From assembly GCA_021927905.1 (NCBI GenBank), contig BLLK01000062.1, positions 2,046,001 through 2,110,000 on the forward strand: a stretch of DNA of 64,000 nt, read 5' to 3'. Position numbers and translations under genes: made by a program. Source of the stretch: Chaetoceros tenuissimus (Eukaryota > Bacillariophyta > Thalassiosirophyceae > Chaetocerotales > Chaetocerotaceae). Below are positions 62,062-64,000 of this stretch, one piece after another. The stretch's first letter is position 1, and every line of letters starts with the position of its first letter. Below the pieces are notes generated by a model that was not told the DNA's origin, ran no database searches, and saw nothing but the letters and a program-made list of their open reading frames with translations.

Positions 62062-64000
62062 TTAGGATATCTGTGTAAATGCTTTACTCTTTCCACCATA
62101 TACTGATGATAGTGTAAATGTCAATATCCCATGACGCGGCTGGACTGATGATACCTTCAACCACAGCTTGCTTCCAATGCTCAACTCTCCTTGTTCTGAA
62201 AGATATCTATGTTCCAAACCTAGGTCATGAACAAAAATTGCGTATTGACCCCTGCGTGGATCAACACAAGCTAATACAGTTGCTTTATACAATACTTCTG
62301 AGTCACTTTCCTCTATCTGCCTCTTAATGTATTCGAATAACCAATATTCTTTTGATTTCCTCTGTACCATTCTGGCTGCATTCACGAAACCAATGCCTCT
62401 CTTGTAGTTTATGTTGTGCCTTCCGCCAGTAGGTACAATCTCATATCTTTTGGAAAGTCCTTCTTCTGTTGTAGATGAAGCTACCAGTTTAGGTACATCA
62501 CAACCTAGATCACTAGGAGTAATGCCTTCTGGAATTTCCCGTCCATTCTCCATAAGCAAATTCACTCGGTGGCGTCTTAAGAAGCGTTTCACTGCAGCGT
62601 GCACTTGTAAGTCGGAAAAGCGTCTAATTGGAGATGTCCACTGTACATAACAATCTAACCCAAGACCATTATGAGGGCTTGGCTCACTATTAACTCTGAC
62701 AGGTTCAAAGAAACGCCTAGCATACCATGCGTGACAATAACCTTTTCCTTTGAGGGAATTCAGAGTTTCCAACTCTTGATATCTCTGTTTAAAGTCTGGG
62801 CGAGGTTGAGCCCTGTATGGTAAATCCAGTTTATTCTCGAGGATTGGTAGGTGATCATTTTCTTCTCGAACTCTTGCTGTCTTTGATTCTAGCACATCTT
62901 TCAATTTGCCCATTCCTTCGCCTGACATAATCATCATTTCTGTCACCAATAAGAAAGCTGACGATACAGGCGGGCTTACATCTTCATCTGAGTTTGAATC
63001 AAAATCTAGAACAGCCTCGCTTTGGTTGACACCAGCATTGTGTGTGGTCTCAACATTCAATAGTATATCAACTTCATTATCGCTATTTTCTACAACTTTA
63101 ATCTCTGCCTGGGGTATAGGCATTGGCACAAATCCTTCTGTACTTCCACAAGAAATTCGATGCTTTCTCCTTTTATTGGCTTCATCCAATAGAGCACCAA
63201 GTTCCCATTCTTCAAAGTAACCTACTCCCACTTCTAGCATTTCATCAACTTCATCATATGACAGTCTATAATCGACATTGATTAGTGAAGGTGTAATCAT
63301 CAAAGAGTCTTCGTCTATGGACCCATCATCATTCAGCTCAATAGCCATTGACAAAGCATGCGAATTACATTCAGCTCGAAGAGACATTGGTCCTCCACTT
63401 AGTTCAATTGGAAACATTGGCACGGATCCTGTCGGGAGATACAAACTTGTTGCCCTTTGTTGGGCTGTATGAAAAATTTTCGAATGACGAGGTGCAAATC
63501 TATCAGCATCGGCGATGTGCACCCAAATTCGTTTCCTTTCTATTCCGTCAGCTTTCTTTACTACTTCTATCGATAGACCATCATCAATCTCGTCAGTACA
63601 TTCACTATCAATCGTATATACTTTTAAATGCCTCAGATCTTTCCTTATACCAATAATTTTATCTGGATCATGATCATCATTTGCAGCTTCTTGAGCGTTT
63701 CTTAATTCTTCATCAGTATATCTTGTCGGAAAACCACTTCGAAGTAGACCCAAATCTTCATGTATCTTCCAAGCACCTAATCGTACCAATAAATCAAAAG
63801 CACCCTGAGCTGTTCTTTTCAACTTCAGTTCTGCTAATAATTGTATACCAGCAGTTACATCGCTATCATGTTTTAATTTCCGTGTTGATAGACTCTTCCA
63901 ATACGCATCAAAATCACTAGTATGTTCTGTATTTTCATCACCATTCTTGTAGTTTCGCAAATGTGCAACACTACGCTCCTTTTGTTGAGGTGTTCCCTTC
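62062..64000 (-). CDS. RNase II/R family exoribonuclease, 5' end cut by the window edge
   Basis: An open frame of 646 codons from 62062 to the right edge; translation continues beyond 64000, so N-terminal domains are missing. The RNB catalytic domain is nearly complete: TIDSECTDEIDDGLSIE carries the four Asp that bind metal, HIADADRFAPRHS follows, then LYLPTGSVPMFPIELS, and later GYCHAWYARRFFEPVR and YVQWTSPIRRFSDLQVHAAVKRFL, the conserved TSPIRRFxDLxxH block. A C-terminal S1-like part ends VYGGKSKAFTQIS. An insert at about 290-340 (TEGFVPMPIPQAEIK, NVETTHNAGVNQSEAVLDFDSNSDED) is acidic and not typical. The domain order fits plastid or mitochondrial RNR1-like enzymes, which trim rRNA 3' ends. 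Location cannot be told without the N-terminus. Confidence 0.88.
   Translation of the reverse strand, partial: KGTPQQKERSVAHLRNYKNGDENTEHTSDFDAYWKSLSTRKLKHDSDVTAGIQLLAELKLKRTAQGAFDLLVRLGAWKIHEDLGLLRSGFPTRYTDEELRNAQEAANDDHDPDKIIGIRKDLRHLKVYTIDSECTDEIDDGLSIEVVKKADGIERKRIWVHIADADRFAPRHSKIFHTAQQRATSLYLPTGSVPMFPIELSGGPMSLRAECNSHALSMAIELNDDGSIDEDSLMITPSLINVDYRLSYDEVDEMLEVGVGYFEEWELGALLDEANKRRKHRISCGSTEGFVPMPIPQAEIKVVENSDNEVDILLNVETTHNAGVNQSEAVLDFDSNSDEDVSPPVSSAFLLVTEMMIMSGEGMGKLKDVLESKTARVREENDHLPILENKLDLPYRAQPRPDFKQRYQELETLNSLKGKGYCHAWYARRFFEPVRVNSEPSPHNGLGLDCYVQWTSPIRRFSDLQVHAAVKRFLRRHRVNLLMENGREIPEGITPSDLGCDVPKLVASSTTEEGLSKRYEIVPTGGRHNINYKRGIGFVNAARMVQRKSKEYWLFEYIKRQIEESDSEVLYKATVLACVDPRRGQYAIFVHDLGLEHRYLSEQGELSIGSKLWLKVSSVQPRHGILTFTLSSVYGGKSKAFTQIS

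Overview
The window reads as nuclear DNA of a photosynthetic stramenopile, most likely a centric diatom. Genes lie on both strands about 100 to 700 bases apart, and many are split by one to six short GT-AG introns (mostly 65 to 110 nt). Several products carry a secretory signal peptide followed by a transit-peptide-like stretch with an aromatic residue just after the cleavage region (DAF, QAF, LSF). That is the bipartite presequence of proteins bound for a secondary, four-membrane plastid. One short secreted Lys/Ser-rich protein resembles silaffins, the silica-precipitating peptides of diatoms. Genus is not resolved. I see no mobile element, CRISPR array, rRNA or tRNA.

Layout. 1-8 kb: a GT-A-like secreted protein, a double glycosyltransferase, a silaffin-like peptide, a small Lys-rich protein and an ammonium transporter. 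8-16 kb: a tandem imidazoleglycerol-phosphate dehydratase (HIS3), a membrane-anchored Nudix protein, a metaxin/SAM37-like protein, a 2-kb gene-poor stretch and an aldo/keto-reductase-like protein. 16-23.5 kb: a seven-exon LRR-IQ-WW-B-box gene whose 5' end sits in a decaying tandem duplication that supplies a second, phase-matched first exon and a long inverted-repeat hairpin. 23.7-37.7 kb: PIG-U, a CBM20-TPS-TPP fusion, BRX1 (with a repeated element in its intron), tubulin cofactor E, a small RRM protein, an RRM plus six-zinc-knuckle protein, a membrane protein and a Fyv7-like nucleolar protein. 38-49 kb: a diflavin reductase with two FMN domains, a double-YccV/TPR protein, a UIF/ALY-like mRNA export adaptor and WEE1. 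49-64 kb: a TLC membrane protein, a GDP-mannose-hydrolase-like Nudix enzyme, a plastid fibrillin, a giant disordered protein, glutathione reductase, two plastid-targeted unknowns, a plastid-targeted DJ-1 and an RNase II/R exonuclease running off the right edge.

There are no operons. Loose themes are ribosome biogenesis and RNA processing (BRX1, Fyv7, RRM/CCHC, export adaptor, RNB), and plastid or redox proteins clustered at 51-62 kb. Exon joins were built by hand from splice consensus, reading phase and domain continuity. The summed lengths of every spliced model are divisible by three. cDNA has not been seen.

The strongest oddities are three. The HIS3 protein has two IGPD domains that have lost opposite halves of the catalytic motifs. 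The methionine-synthase-reductase-like enzyme has two intact flavodoxin domains joined by a repeated linker. The LRR-IQ-WW-B-box gene has duplicated first exons.
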